Assembly: GCF_900176535.1 (NCBI RefSeq)
Contig: NZ_FWXT01000001.1
Span: 2,914,001 to 2,978,000, forward strand
DNA: 64,000 nt
Source: Pedobacter africanus
GTDB taxonomy: Bacteria; Bacteroidota; Bacteroidia; Sphingobacteriales; Sphingobacteriaceae
Direction of reading: 5' to 3'
Numbering within the stretch: the stretch's first letter is position 1; the number at the start of each line of letters is the position of its first letter. A program made the translations under genes and the position numbers. The notes below the pieces were generated by a model. It made no database searches. It was not told where the DNA came from and worked only from the letters and a program-made list of their open reading frames with translations. Below are positions 41,475-49,905 of the stretch, piece after piece.

Positions 41475-43955
41475 ATGAATAACTGGTTAAAAGCAAATGG
41501 CATTCACCTGGCCATAATTGGATTTTTTGTAATTATCTGTTTCGTTTATTTCAGTCCTGTTTTACAGGGCAAGGGCCTTTCGCAAAACGATGTGCTGCAA
41601 GCTAAGGCCACTGCCAAGGAGATCATGGATTATAAAGCCAAAGATGGCAGGGGCCCACTCTGGACCAACCAGATGTTTGGGGGTATGCCTGCTTATCAGA
41701 TCTGGGTGCAGCATCCTTACAATGTGGGCACCTATGTGATCGATTTTATGAAAACGGTTTTCCCGGATCCTGTAGACGTGGTGCTGATGTACCTGTTGGG
41801 GGCATATTTACTTTTTTGTGTACTGAAAGTAAACCCTTTGCTGGCAGCAGCAGGGGCCGTTGCAGTAGCTTTTACTTCTTATAACTTTATCATAATAGAG
41901 GCTGGGCATAGCAATAAGGCCCTTGCTATTTCTTATATCGCCCCGATAATTGCAGGAATAATTTTAACGCTGCGGGGCAAATACTGGCTGGGCGGAAGTT
42001 TAACAGCTTTGTTTCTTGCCCTTGAGATCAGGGCGAACCACATCCAGATGACCTACTACCTGATGATTGCTTTGCTTATTTTTATGGGTATAGAGCTTTA
42101 CCATGCGGTTAAGGAAAAGAAGCTGGCGCAGATGGGACGTGCTATAGGTTTTCTCGCCATAGCGCTGGTACTGTCGCTGATGGTAAATGCGGGCAAGCTG
42201 TGGACCACCTACGAATACGGCAAGGAGTCTAACAGGGGTAAGTCCAATCTGACTACAGACAGTGCAGAAGAAAAGAATGGCCTGTCTAAAGAATATGCCT
42301 ATGGCTGGAGCCAGGGTGTAGCGGAGTGTTTTACATTTGTGATCCCTAATCTTTACGGTGGCCCTACAGGTATTGATGAACTGGTGAAGCCGGAAAGCAA
42401 TACTTATAAAGCGCTGCAAAGTGTTACTGGAGGAGATCCTACGCAAGCTATACAGCAGCTGGCCGGCAATATTGGCTTACAGCAGTACTGGGGCGAAAAG
42501 CCTTTCACTTCCGGTCCCTATTATTTTGGGGCAATTGTGTGCTTCCTGTTTGTATTTGGTTTGCTGGTTGTTAGGAGCCGCTTAAAATGGTGGATTTTAG
42601 CCACCACAATTTTGTTCATGCTGCTTTCCTTCGGGAAGAATTTCCCATTGGTATCTGACCTCTTTTTTGAGTACTTCCCTATGTACAACAAATTCAGGGC
42701 TGTGGAGTCTATTCTGGCAATTGTAGGTCTGATGGTACCTGTTTTGGCTTTCCTTGCAGTAAAGGAAGCGCAGGAAAGTACGCTGGATCAGAAAACGCTG
42801 GTTAAGAAACTGAGCATTGCTGCAGGCATAACCGGCGGTTTTGCATTGCTGGTAGCGGTAATGCCTACTGCATTTTTCAGTTTTACGAATTCTATGCACG
42901 GACAAATGGTTCAGGCGCTCACCCAAATTGCCCAGAACAATGCCAGTGTAGCGCATAGCATTGCCAATGCATTGGTGGAGGATAGGGTAGGTATAGCGCG
43001 AGCAGATGCTTTGCGTTCTTTGCTGTTCATAGCCATAGCTTATGGGCTGGTGTGGGCTATGATTACTAAAAAAATGGGCCTGCAGATGGTGATGATTTTA
43101 CTGGGGCTTGCAGTGCTGATTGACATGTGGCAGGTAGACCGTCGTTATTTGAACAACAAGAATTTTGTGAGCAAGGCCGACCTGGAGAATCACTTCCAGG
43201 CCAGGGAAATTGACCATATGATCCTGGCGGATAAAGATCCGGATTACCGCGTACTGGACCTTACCATTTCTACTTTCTCTGATGCGAGTGCCTCACAATT
43301 CCACAAAACAGTGGGCGGCTATCATGCGGCCAAGCTGAAACGTTACCAGGAACTGATCGACAAGCAGTTCTCAAAAAGTATCAACCAGGATGTATTGGAT
43401 ATGCTGAATACCAAATACATCATCATGCAGGATCCGCAGAATGGGTCGGTGAAGATGCAGCGGAATGCAACTGCCGCAGGGCATGCCTGGATTGTGCAGA
43501 CCGTTCAGTTTGCAAAGGATGCAGATGAGGAGATGAAAGCAATCAACAGTTTCGATCCTAAAAAAGAGGCTATTGTGGATGTGAGGTATAAAGGCCTTAT
43601 TGATGAAAAACGTTTAAGCCCGGGTGCAGGTGCGTTCATTAAACTGGATAGCTATCATCCCGATCATCTGGTATATTCTTACAGTGCGCCAACGGATGTA
43701 ATTGCAGTGTTTTCAGAGATTTATTACGATAAAGGCTGGAGCATGTATGTAGATGGGGCTAAAAAGCCATATTTTAGAGCGGATTACGTTTTGCGCGCTG
43801 CACAGCTTGAGGCTGGGAATCATAAAGTAGAATTTAAGTTTGAACCTGTTTCGTATTATGCGGGTGAGAAAATTTCACTTGCCGGATCAATTTTGTTGAT
43901 CGCCGGACTGGGATTTGCGCTTTATTCTGAGAAGAAGAAGGGAAAAAATCAATAA
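41475..43955 (+). CDS. YfhO-family membrane protein
   Basis: An 826-residue polytopic protein of the YfhO family, relatives of GT-C glycosyltransferases involved in decorating cell-wall or membrane glycolipids. After a first helix (about 8-28), the periplasmic loop LSQNDVLQAKATAKE contains the GT-C-like acidic region, then about twelve helices to residue ~560, a soluble C-terminal domain with FSEIYYDKGWSMYVDG, and a final helix near 800-818. Substrate unknown. Confidence 0.87.
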   Translation: MNNWLKANGIHLAIIGFFVIICFVYFSPVLQGKGLSQNDVLQAKATAKEIMDYKAKDGRGPLWTNQMFGGMPAYQIWVQHPYNVGTYVIDFMKTVFPDPVDVVLMYLLGAYLLFCVLKVNPLLAAAGAVAVAFTSYNFIIIEAGHSNKALAISYIAPIIAGIILTLRGKYWLGGSLTALFLALEIRANHIQMTYYLMIALLIFMGIELYHAVKEKKLAQMGRAIGFLAIALVLSLMVNAGKLWTTYEYGKESNRGKSNLTTDSAEEKNGLSKEYAYGWSQGVAECFTFVIPNLYGGPTGIDELVKPESNTYKALQSVTGGDPTQAIQQLAGNIGLQQYWGEKPFTSGPYYFGAIVCFLFVFGLLVVRSRLKWWILATTILFMLLSFGKNFPLVSDLFFEYFPMYNKFRAVESILAIVGLMVPVLAFLAVKEAQESTLDQKTLVKKLSIAAGITGGFALLVAVMPTAFFSFTNSMHGQMVQALTQIAQNNASVAHSIANALVEDRVGIARADALRSLLFIAIAYGLVWAMITKKMGLQMVMILLGLAVLIDMWQVDRRYLNNKNFVSKADLENHFQAREIDHMILADKDPDYRVLDLTISTFSDASASQFHKTVGGYHAAKLKRYQELIDKQFSKSINQDVLDMLNTKYIIMQDPQNGSVKMQRNATAAGHAWIVQTVQFAKDADEEMKAINSFDPKKEAIVDVRYKGLIDEKRLSPGAGAFIKLDSYHPDHLVYSYSAPTDVIAVFSEIYYDKGWSMYVDGAKKPYFRADYVLRAAQLEAGNHKVEFKFEPVSYYAGEKISLAGSILLIAGLGFALYSEKKKGKNQ

Positions 43956-44037
43956 ATGTTGCTCATCGCCACATCTTTGCTGAATGGCAAGGATTTGCAT
44001 GTATTCGCAGCACATTGTTTTTTCTGGTAAAGAGATT

Positions 44038-44067
44038 AAACCCCGACTGGAACAGTCGGGGTTTTTT
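44038..44067 (+). terminator. Intrinsic terminator after the YfhO gene
   Basis: Stem CCCCGACTG / CAGTCGGGG with a GAA loop, flanked by AAA and a six-T run on the plus strand. Confidence 0.92.
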
Positions 44068-44103
44068 ATTATAACACTTCCTTAACTTATTGTTAATCTG
44101 AAT

Positions 44104-44121
44104 ATTCCACATTTGTGGAAT
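44104..44121 (+). repeat. Perfect inverted repeat upstream of the LpxH-like gene
   Basis: Arms ATTCCACA and TGTGGAAT flank a TT centre. The right half overlaps CACATTTG, one mismatch from the -7 consensus, with a TTG about 15 bases upstream. This could be an operator over a promoter. Confidence 0.5.
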
Positions 44122-44135
44122 AAACTAATGCCGCT

Positions 44136-44228
44136 ATGCTGGAATTGTTTTTTATAGTATGCCTTATTGTGATTGCCGCACTTTTTTTTGGGCCTTATGA
44201 ACTAACAATAGATGAAGACGATGTCTAA
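44136..44228 (+). CDS. Possible 30-residue single-helix membrane peptide
   Basis: A short frame with ATG at 44136 and TAA at 44226 encodes a hydrophobic helix (about residues 2-19, including LFFIVCLIVIAALFF) and an acidic tail (TIDEDDV). Its end overlaps the start of the LpxH-like gene, which would couple the two. There is no homology I can recognise and no ribosome binding site; it may be chance. Confidence 0.35.
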   Translation: MLELFFIVCLIVIAALFFGPYELTIDEDDV

Positions 44229-45072
44229 AAGAGAAGTTGATATAGCCGTAATCTCTGACGTACATTTAGGTACTTATGGTTGTCACGCTAAAGAGTTATT
44301 GAAATATCTGAAAAGTATTAAGCCTAAAATGCTGGTACTGAACGGGGATATTATAGATATCTGGCAGTTCAGCAAAAGATACTGGCCCGAAACTCACATG
44401 AAAGTGGTGAGAAAACTGATGAAGTTTGTAGTAGAAGGTGTCCCGGTTTATTATCTGACAGGCAATCATGACGAGCTACTGCGAAAATTTGCAGATATGC
44501 ATCTGGGGGCATTTCACCTTCAGAACAAACTGGTGATAGAACTGGATGGTAAAAAAGCCTGGTTTTTTCATGGCGATATATTTGATGTGACCATGCAGCA
44601 TTCAAAATGGCTGGCCAAACTGGGCGCTGTAGGTTATGATACTTTAATTCTGATCAACAGCTTTGTGAACTGGTTTCTTGGGCTGATCGGGCAGGAAAAA
44701 ATGAGTTTCTCGAAAAGGATCAAAGCAAAATTTAAGGATGCGGTAAAGTTCATCAACAGTTTTGAAAATACTGCGGCCGAGCTGGCCGTGGAGAAAGGCT
44801 ATGAGTACGTGATCTGCGGACATATTCACCAGCCGGAAATGCGGAGTATCAGGACCGAAGACGGATCGGTAACTTATTTGAACAGTGGTGATTGGGTTGA
44901 AAACCTGACGGCTTTGGAATATTACGATAAATCCTGGAAAGTGTTTAAGTACGAACAGAAGGATTTTGAGAAAGATGAAGTGGAGGAGGGCGAAATGTCG
45001 GACGGTGAAGATCTGCATAGCAAGCTGGATGTGCATACGCTGCTGCAAAAGATTAAATTAGAAATTGCCTAA
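44212..45072 (+). CDS. UDP-2,3-diacylglucosamine diphosphatase-like metallophosphoesterase
   Basis: A 286-residue calcineurin-like phosphoesterase of the LpxH-like group used by Bacteroidota for lipid A synthesis. Metal-site motifs are VISDVHLG, LNGDIID, LTGNHDE, FFHGDIFD and CGHIHQPEM, in the right order. The C-terminal third has a charged, acidic extension. ATG 44221 would also be possible and would remove three residues. Next gene is a glycosyltransferase 29 bases on. Confidence 0.87.
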   Translation: MKTMSKREVDIAVISDVHLGTYGCHAKELLKYLKSIKPKMLVLNGDIIDIWQFSKRYWPETHMKVVRKLMKFVVEGVPVYYLTGNHDELLRKFADMHLGAFHLQNKLVIELDGKKAWFFHGDIFDVTMQHSKWLAKLGAVGYDTLILINSFVNWFLGLIGQEKMSFSKRIKAKFKDAVKFINSFENTAAELAVEKGYEYVICGHIHQPEMRSIRTEDGSVTYLNSGDWVENLTALEYYDKSWKVFKYEQKDFEKDEVEEGEMSDGEDLHSKLDVHTLLQKIKLEIA

Positions 45073-45101
45073 GGCCTAAAAAATACGGATATTCGGTGCG
45101 G

Positions 45102-46088
45102 ATGAAAATACTTTACGCCATACAGGGTACGGGCAACGGACACATTAGCCGGGCCAGAGAGATTGTACCACTGTTGCAGCAATATGGTGATGTGGATTTA
45201 CTGGTAAGCGGCACCCAGGCGGATGTGAAGCTGGTACAGGAGGTTAAATTTCAGCTACATGGTTTCAGTTTCATCTTTGGTAAGAAGGGTGGAGTAAACC
45301 ATTATGAAACCTGGAAATCGATGGACCTGCCCCAGTTTGTAAGAGACATGCGTAGCATCCCGTTGGAAGACTATAACCTGATCCTGAACGATTTTGAACC
45401 AGTGACGGCCTGGGCCTGCAAAAGCAGGGGTATCGAAAGTGTAGGGCTAAGCCACCAGGCTTCCTTCCGGTCCAGGAAAGTCCCTAAGCCTAAAAGCATA
45501 GATTGGGCACAACTGGTGATGAAATATTATGCACCGGCCACACATTACGTAGGATTTCATTTCGATAGGTACGATGATTTCATTTACACCCCGGTGATCA
45601 GGGCTGGCATCAGAAATATGGAAACCAGTAACCTGGGGCATTATACGGTTTATCTGCCAGCAATAGACGACCGCTACCTGGTACCTCTGCTGAAACAGAT
45701 TCCGCAGGTGCGCTGGGAGGTGTTTTCGAAGCACAGCAAGGAAGGATACGTGAATGGGAATGTGACGGTTACGGCTGTGAACAACGAGCTGTTCAATAAG
45801 AGCCTGGCCTCCTGTGAAGGGCTATTGACTGGCGGGGGGTTTGAAGGACCTGCTGAGGCCTTATTCCTGGGCAAAAAATTGCTGGTGGCACCCATGAAGT
45901 TCCAATATGAGCAACAATGCAACGCCTATGCGCTTAAGCAGTTTGGTCTGCCCGTGCTGTGGGGCAGTAACAAAAACTGGCTGCCGGTAATTAAACACTG
46001 GGTAGAATGTCCGCAGGTACATCAGTTTCATTTTCCGGATGAGACAGCTGCAGTAATTGATAAAGTTGTAAAGCAGTTTGCCAGATAA
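45102..46088 (+). CDS. Glycosyltransferase family protein (GT28/MurG-like)
   Basis: A 328-residue GT-B type protein. The N-terminal loop AIQGTGNGHISRAREIVPLL and the C-terminal donor-site block LLTGGGFEGPAEALFLGKKLL are recognisable, with QYEQQCNAYALKQFG close behind. Bacteroidota often encode it next to the LpxH-like gene, suggesting an envelope-glycan role. The ATG at 45102 is preferred to a GTG at 45096. Confidence 0.85.
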   Translation: MKILYAIQGTGNGHISRAREIVPLLQQYGDVDLLVSGTQADVKLVQEVKFQLHGFSFIFGKKGGVNHYETWKSMDLPQFVRDMRSIPLEDYNLILNDFEPVTAWACKSRGIESVGLSHQASFRSRKVPKPKSIDWAQLVMKYYAPATHYVGFHFDRYDDFIYTPVIRAGIRNMETSNLGHYTVYLPAIDDRYLVPLLKQIPQVRWEVFSKHSKEGYVNGNVTVTAVNNELFNKSLASCEGLLTGGGFEGPAEALFLGKKLLVAPMKFQYEQQCNAYALKQFGLPVLWGSNKNWLPVIKHWVECPQVHQFHFPDETAAVIDKVVKQFAR

Positions 46089-46111
46089 TTTGCTTTACTT
46101 TGCCTTTAGGC

Positions 46112-47092
46112 ATGATTAATCAATTTAGAACTTTAAACCCTGTCAACCTGCTCATCTTGTTCGCATATACTTTTTTTATGCGGATCGCCATTTTTGCTGA
46201 TCTTCCAGCCCATCTCAACTTTGAGTTCCTGGAACCTTATACCAAGTTTTTTGTGAAAATACCAGTGCAGGACTTCTTTTCGCCAGCTGGGAATGTATTT
46301 TTTGCAGGCATCATTGTTTATGGCCAGGCCCTGCTGTTTAACCGGGTAATCAATAACCATGGACTGTTGAACAAGCCGGGGTATTTACCTGCGCTGATGT
46401 ATGTAACCGGAGCCAGCTTGTTCATGCCTTTTCTGGTACTGAGTCCTACGTTGATCTGCAATTTTTTGCTGGTCTGGATGATGGATAAGTTCCTGAAGAT
46501 CGGCAAATCGCCCAATGCCATAATGATCATGTTTGATATCGGGATGATCATTGCACTGGGCACCTTGATCTATTTCCCTTTTATTGTAATGCTGGTGATG
46601 ATCTGGCTGACATTGCTGTTGTACAGGAGTTTTAACTGGCGGGAATGGGTTGCTGGCCTGGTTGGGTTTTTAACGATCTTCTTTTTTGTAGGTGTATTTT
46701 ATTACTGGAACGATAGCTTGTCTATGTTCTATAAAATATGGCTGCCACTGGGCAATAAATTCCCTTCGGTTTTCAAAATTAAATATAACGATTACCTGGT
46801 ACTGGTTCCTGTTCTGGTGATGATGGTCCTGGCCGTTCTGCAACTGAGAGAGAACTTCTTCAGGAGTTTTATCAGTACAAGAAAAGCATTCCAGATGCTG
46901 TTTTTTATGTTCATTGTGAGCATCCTGAGTTTTTATACAAAACCCGACTTTCGCTTGTACCATTTTTTACTATGCGTGCCTCCGGGTGCTGTTTTGCTGG
47001 CCTATTATTTTTCTAATGCAAAAAGGCGATGGTTTTATGAAAGTTTGTTCCTTATCCTGGTTTTTGCCATCCAGTACTTTTTGTTTGTTTAA
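46112..47092 (+). CDS. DUF6427-family integral membrane protein
   Basis: A 326-residue protein with about nine or ten hydrophobic helices, starting MINQFRTLNPVNLLILF. Conserved features include an arginine and asparagine near the first helix and a FYTKPDFRLYHFLL block near residue 275. Function unknown; the layout resembles GT-C or lipid-linked sugar proteins. ATG 46112 is used rather than TTG 46100. Confidence 0.75.
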   Translation: MINQFRTLNPVNLLILFAYTFFMRIAIFADLPAHLNFEFLEPYTKFFVKIPVQDFFSPAGNVFFAGIIVYGQALLFNRVINNHGLLNKPGYLPALMYVTGASLFMPFLVLSPTLICNFLLVWMMDKFLKIGKSPNAIMIMFDIGMIIALGTLIYFPFIVMLVMIWLTLLLYRSFNWREWVAGLVGFLTIFFFVGVFYYWNDSLSMFYKIWLPLGNKFPSVFKIKYNDYLVLVPVLVMMVLAVLQLRENFFRSFISTRKAFQMLFFMFIVSILSFYTKPDFRLYHFLLCVPPGAVLLAYYFSNAKRRWFYESLFLILVFAIQYFLFV

Positions 47093-47114
47093 CTTTTTTT
47101 AACAATTGGACAGC

Positions 47115-47143
47115 TTGAAACTAGCTAAAGATTAATAGATTTG
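47115..47143 (+). promoter_or_regulatory. Promoter of coaX (TTG - 18 - TAGATTTG)
   Basis: TTG at 47115-47117 and TAGATTTG at 47136-47143 are spaced by 18 bases. The coaX ATG at 47167 gives a leader of about 15-20 bases. Confidence 0.65.
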
Positions 47144-47166
47144 TGCAATGAAGTCGGGAGTAGTTA

Positions 47167-47931
47167 ATGCATAACCTCGTTATAGATATAGGTAATACGA
47201 ATAGTAAACTGGCCGTTTTTAATGAAAAAACATTAGTTGACTACCAGGTTCTTCATCAAATTACCCCGGCTGTACTGAGCGGTTTAATTAAACAATATGA
47301 GGTGAGCAGTTCAACAATTTCGAGTGTTGACAGTATGAATGAGGCATTGGAGCAAGTAATTGCAGTGCTGAAATCGAAAACCACTTACGTTCCGTTTTCT
47401 ACAAAAAGCAATACCGGTATAAAAAACCATTATCAATCCATTGCAACCCTTGGCCTGGATCGCTGGGCAAAAGTGATCGCAGCACAACGCTGTTATCCCG
47501 GGAAAAATTGTTTAATGATAGATGCCGGCACCTGTATCACCTACGATCTGTTGAACAGTGCGGCTGAATATTATGGGGGAAGCATCAGTCTGGGCTTAAC
47601 GATGCGGTTTGAGGCCTTGCATCATTTTACAGAACGTCTGCCGCTGGTGAGCTGGGACAATAAAGAGACTAAAGTGCCTGATGGAAGGGATACCATTACT
47701 GCAATTAAGAATGGGGTTTTACAAGGTGCAATTCATGAAGTAGAGGGCTTTATTGCCTCATATAATAATAAAAATACAGGCCTGACGGTATTGTTGACAG
47801 GGGGTAACGCTGCTTTTTTGCTAGAACAATTAAAAAACAGCATCTTTGCGCCTCAAATTATTCACGATCCGTATTTGGTATTAAAAGGATTAAATGAAGT
47901 TATTGCATTTGAATATGTACAAAAAAATTAA
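47167..47931 (+). CDS. coaX: Type III pantothenate kinase
   Basis: First step of coenzyme A synthesis, phosphorylating pantothenate (254 residues). ASKHA fold motifs: IDIGNTNSKLAVFNE (phosphate 1), LGLDRWAKVIAA, DAGTCITYDLL (phosphate 2) and GGSISLGLTMRFEALHHFT. Overlaps the next gene's start by 17 bases, so the pair is coupled. Confidence 0.95.
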   Translation: MHNLVIDIGNTNSKLAVFNEKTLVDYQVLHQITPAVLSGLIKQYEVSSSTISSVDSMNEALEQVIAVLKSKTTYVPFSTKSNTGIKNHYQSIATLGLDRWAKVIAAQRCYPGKNCLMIDAGTCITYDLLNSAAEYYGGSISLGLTMRFEALHHFTERLPLVSWDNKETKVPDGRDTITAIKNGVLQGAIHEVEGFIASYNNKNTGLTVLLTGGNAAFLLEQLKNSIFAPQIIHDPYLVLKGLNEVIAFEYVQKN

Positions 47932-49207
47932 TTATATAGCGGCAGTAGTGTTATTGCTGGCCAGTTACTCGGTTAAGGCACAGGTTACTTCACAGTCTCC
48001 TTATTCCAGGTATGGACTTGGAAATGTTAAAGGTATGCTGTTGCCACAACTCCGGGCAATGGGTGGGATCTCTACTGCGGTCAATAAACCGAGTACGTAT
48101 TACAGCAATATCAACATGCAAAACCCGGCATCTTATGCGGGTATTACTATGGCTACGGCTGATATAGGCATGAGCGCCGGATTTAAGGAACTTAAAAAAG
48201 GAAGTCTTAGCGAGGGCAGCTTTAACTCCAGCCTAAGCCATATTGCATTGGCCTTTCCACTTAAGGCTGGTCGTACTGGTTTGAGTTTTGGTTTGGTGCC
48301 TTATACCGAACTGGGCTACGAGTATACCAATACTGAGCAGCTGGATACCACTACAGTGAACAAGCTGTATGCCGGTGAAGGTGGTCTGACCAAGGCCTAT
48401 TTCGGTTTAGGGCAGCAATTCGGCGATCATTTCAGGATCGGTGCAAATGTGGAATATGTTTTTGGTAACCTGATAGAAAGCCGTTCTACCGAACTTCAGG
48501 CTGCAGGGGTTTTAAATACCAAACAGCAGAACAAGAACAGTGTTGGTGGTATTGGGTTTTCTTATGGCGCCCAGTATGAAATTCCTTTGAGTGTGAAGAG
48601 CAGGATTACATTAGGTTATTCGGGCTCTTACAAATCGGATATCAATACCAAGACCAGTTTTGTGGTTACACGTTACAAGCTTAACAGTGCAGGAGAGGAA
48701 GAGCCGGCGCTAGATTCAGCAAGTTTCCTGGAGAACAACTCGGCAAAACTGAAACTGCCCCTGGTGCATAATTTTGGGATTTCAATTCAGAAGGATAACA
48801 AATGGCTGATCGGTGCAGATTACCGGATGGGGAAATGGTCGCAGTTGAGCATCAATGGTGTAAATAAAGGATTGGAAGACAGTTGGGGATTTTCGGCAGG
48901 AGGACAGCTTACACCGGATATGACTTCGATTGGCAGTTACTTTAACCGTGTAGACTACAGGCTTGGCTTTACCTATGACAAGACCTATATCAGGATAGGA
49001 AATCAGGATGTGAAGCAGATGGCCGTTACTTTTGGTTTGGGGCTTCCACTGGCATTTAACAGGTATGCCTTTCATAAACTTAACTTTACCACCGAGCTTG
49101 GAAGAAGGGGGACAACAAGCAATGGGCTGGTGCAGGAAAACTACATCAATTTTCATATCGGCTTTACGCTTAACGATACCTGGTTCAGAAGGTTTAAATT
49201 TGACTAA
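47915..49207 (+). CDS. Outer-membrane beta-barrel protein
   Basis: A 430-residue protein with a signal peptide (MYKKINYIAAVVLLLASY, cleavage near VKAQ) followed by amphipathic strands. SPYSRYGLGNVKG and NPASYAGIT are blocks common to a Bacteroidota outer-membrane family related to FadL-like barrels. ATG 47915 is chosen because it places the signal peptide first. Adjacent to lptC by a one-base overlap, which suggests a link to outer-membrane building. Exact function unknown. Confidence 0.82.
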   Translation: MYKKINYIAAVVLLLASYSVKAQVTSQSPYSRYGLGNVKGMLLPQLRAMGGISTAVNKPSTYYSNINMQNPASYAGITMATADIGMSAGFKELKKGSLSEGSFNSSLSHIALAFPLKAGRTGLSFGLVPYTELGYEYTNTEQLDTTTVNKLYAGEGGLTKAYFGLGQQFGDHFRIGANVEYVFGNLIESRSTELQAAGVLNTKQQNKNSVGGIGFSYGAQYEIPLSVKSRITLGYSGSYKSDINTKTSFVVTRYKLNSAGEEEPALDSASFLENNSAKLKLPLVHNFGISIQKDNKWLIGADYRMGKWSQLSINGVNKGLEDSWGFSAGGQLTPDMTSIGSYFNRVDYRLGFTYDKTYIRIGNQDVKQMAVTFGLGLPLAFNRYAFHKLNFTTELGRRGTTSNGLVQENYINFHIGFTLNDTWFRRFKFD

Positions 49208-49776
49208 TGAAACGCCCGGGTATAATTTTTGGCCTGGTAATCCTTTGTGTGTTTCAGCTTTCGCTGTATTCCTGTGGCGAGGACGATCTGAAAAAAGCGG
49301 TAAATCTGTCTAAAAAGATCAGTCTGGATACCAACCGGACAACCTCAGTAGAGATCATTTACAGTGATTCTGCAAAAGTTAAGGCCAAAGGTTTTGCCCC
49401 TATATTGGACAAGATCGCCCCATCGAACGGCGCAAATTACCAGGAAATGCCCAAGGGGATCAAGATTCAATTCCTGGACGAACAGCAGAAAATAACCGGT
49501 TCTATCACCTCTGATTATGCGATCATGAAGGAGACCGAAAAGCTGATCATTTTTAAAAAGAATGTAATTGTGGTGAACCAGAACATTACCTTTAACACAG
49601 AGGAACTGACATGGGACCAGAACAAGCAGATGTTCTTCTCGCCAAAAGGGGTGGTTACTCAACCGGATGGTTCTTTTGCCAATGCGGTAGACTTTAGCGC
49701 ACCTCAGGATTTCAGTTATTACAAGACCGGAAGCGGTTACGGGGAAACCTATTTGAAAGAAGGTTTCGGAGAATAA
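49207..49776 (+). CDS. lptC: LPS export ABC transporter periplasmic protein LptC
   Basis: A 189-residue protein with a lipoprotein-like signal (FQLSLYSCGEDD, lipobox cysteine at about residue 23) and an LptC beta-jellyroll: VEIIYSDSAKVKAKGFAP, MPKGIKIQFLDEQQ, SITSDYAIMKET and the ending ETYLKEGFGE. It bridges the inner-membrane LptBFG pump to LptA. Overlaps the barrel gene by one base (TAATG). Confidence 0.88.
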   Translation: MKRPGIIFGLVILCVFQLSLYSCGEDDLKKAVNLSKKISLDTNRTTSVEIIYSDSAKVKAKGFAPILDKIAPSNGANYQEMPKGIKIQFLDEQQKITGSITSDYAIMKETEKLIIFKKNVIVVNQNITFNTEELTWDQNKQMFFSPKGVVTQPDGSFANAVDFSAPQDFSYYKTGSGYGETYLKEGFGE

Positions 49777-49905
49777 TGAGCGCAAAATTGCAGCACTTAT
49801 TTCCTTAATTTTTAATTACTTATTCAAATACAATTTAATGTTTTCTTTTTTTTGCAAAAGTTGTATCTTGCGCCCTCTTAAAAAAGATTTATAAATAAGA
49901 ATATT

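Noticed and set aside
47148..47174. Eight-codon frame overlapping the coaX start
   Set aside because: It could be a leader peptide, but it is too short to support and has no ribosome binding site or attenuator-like hairpin.
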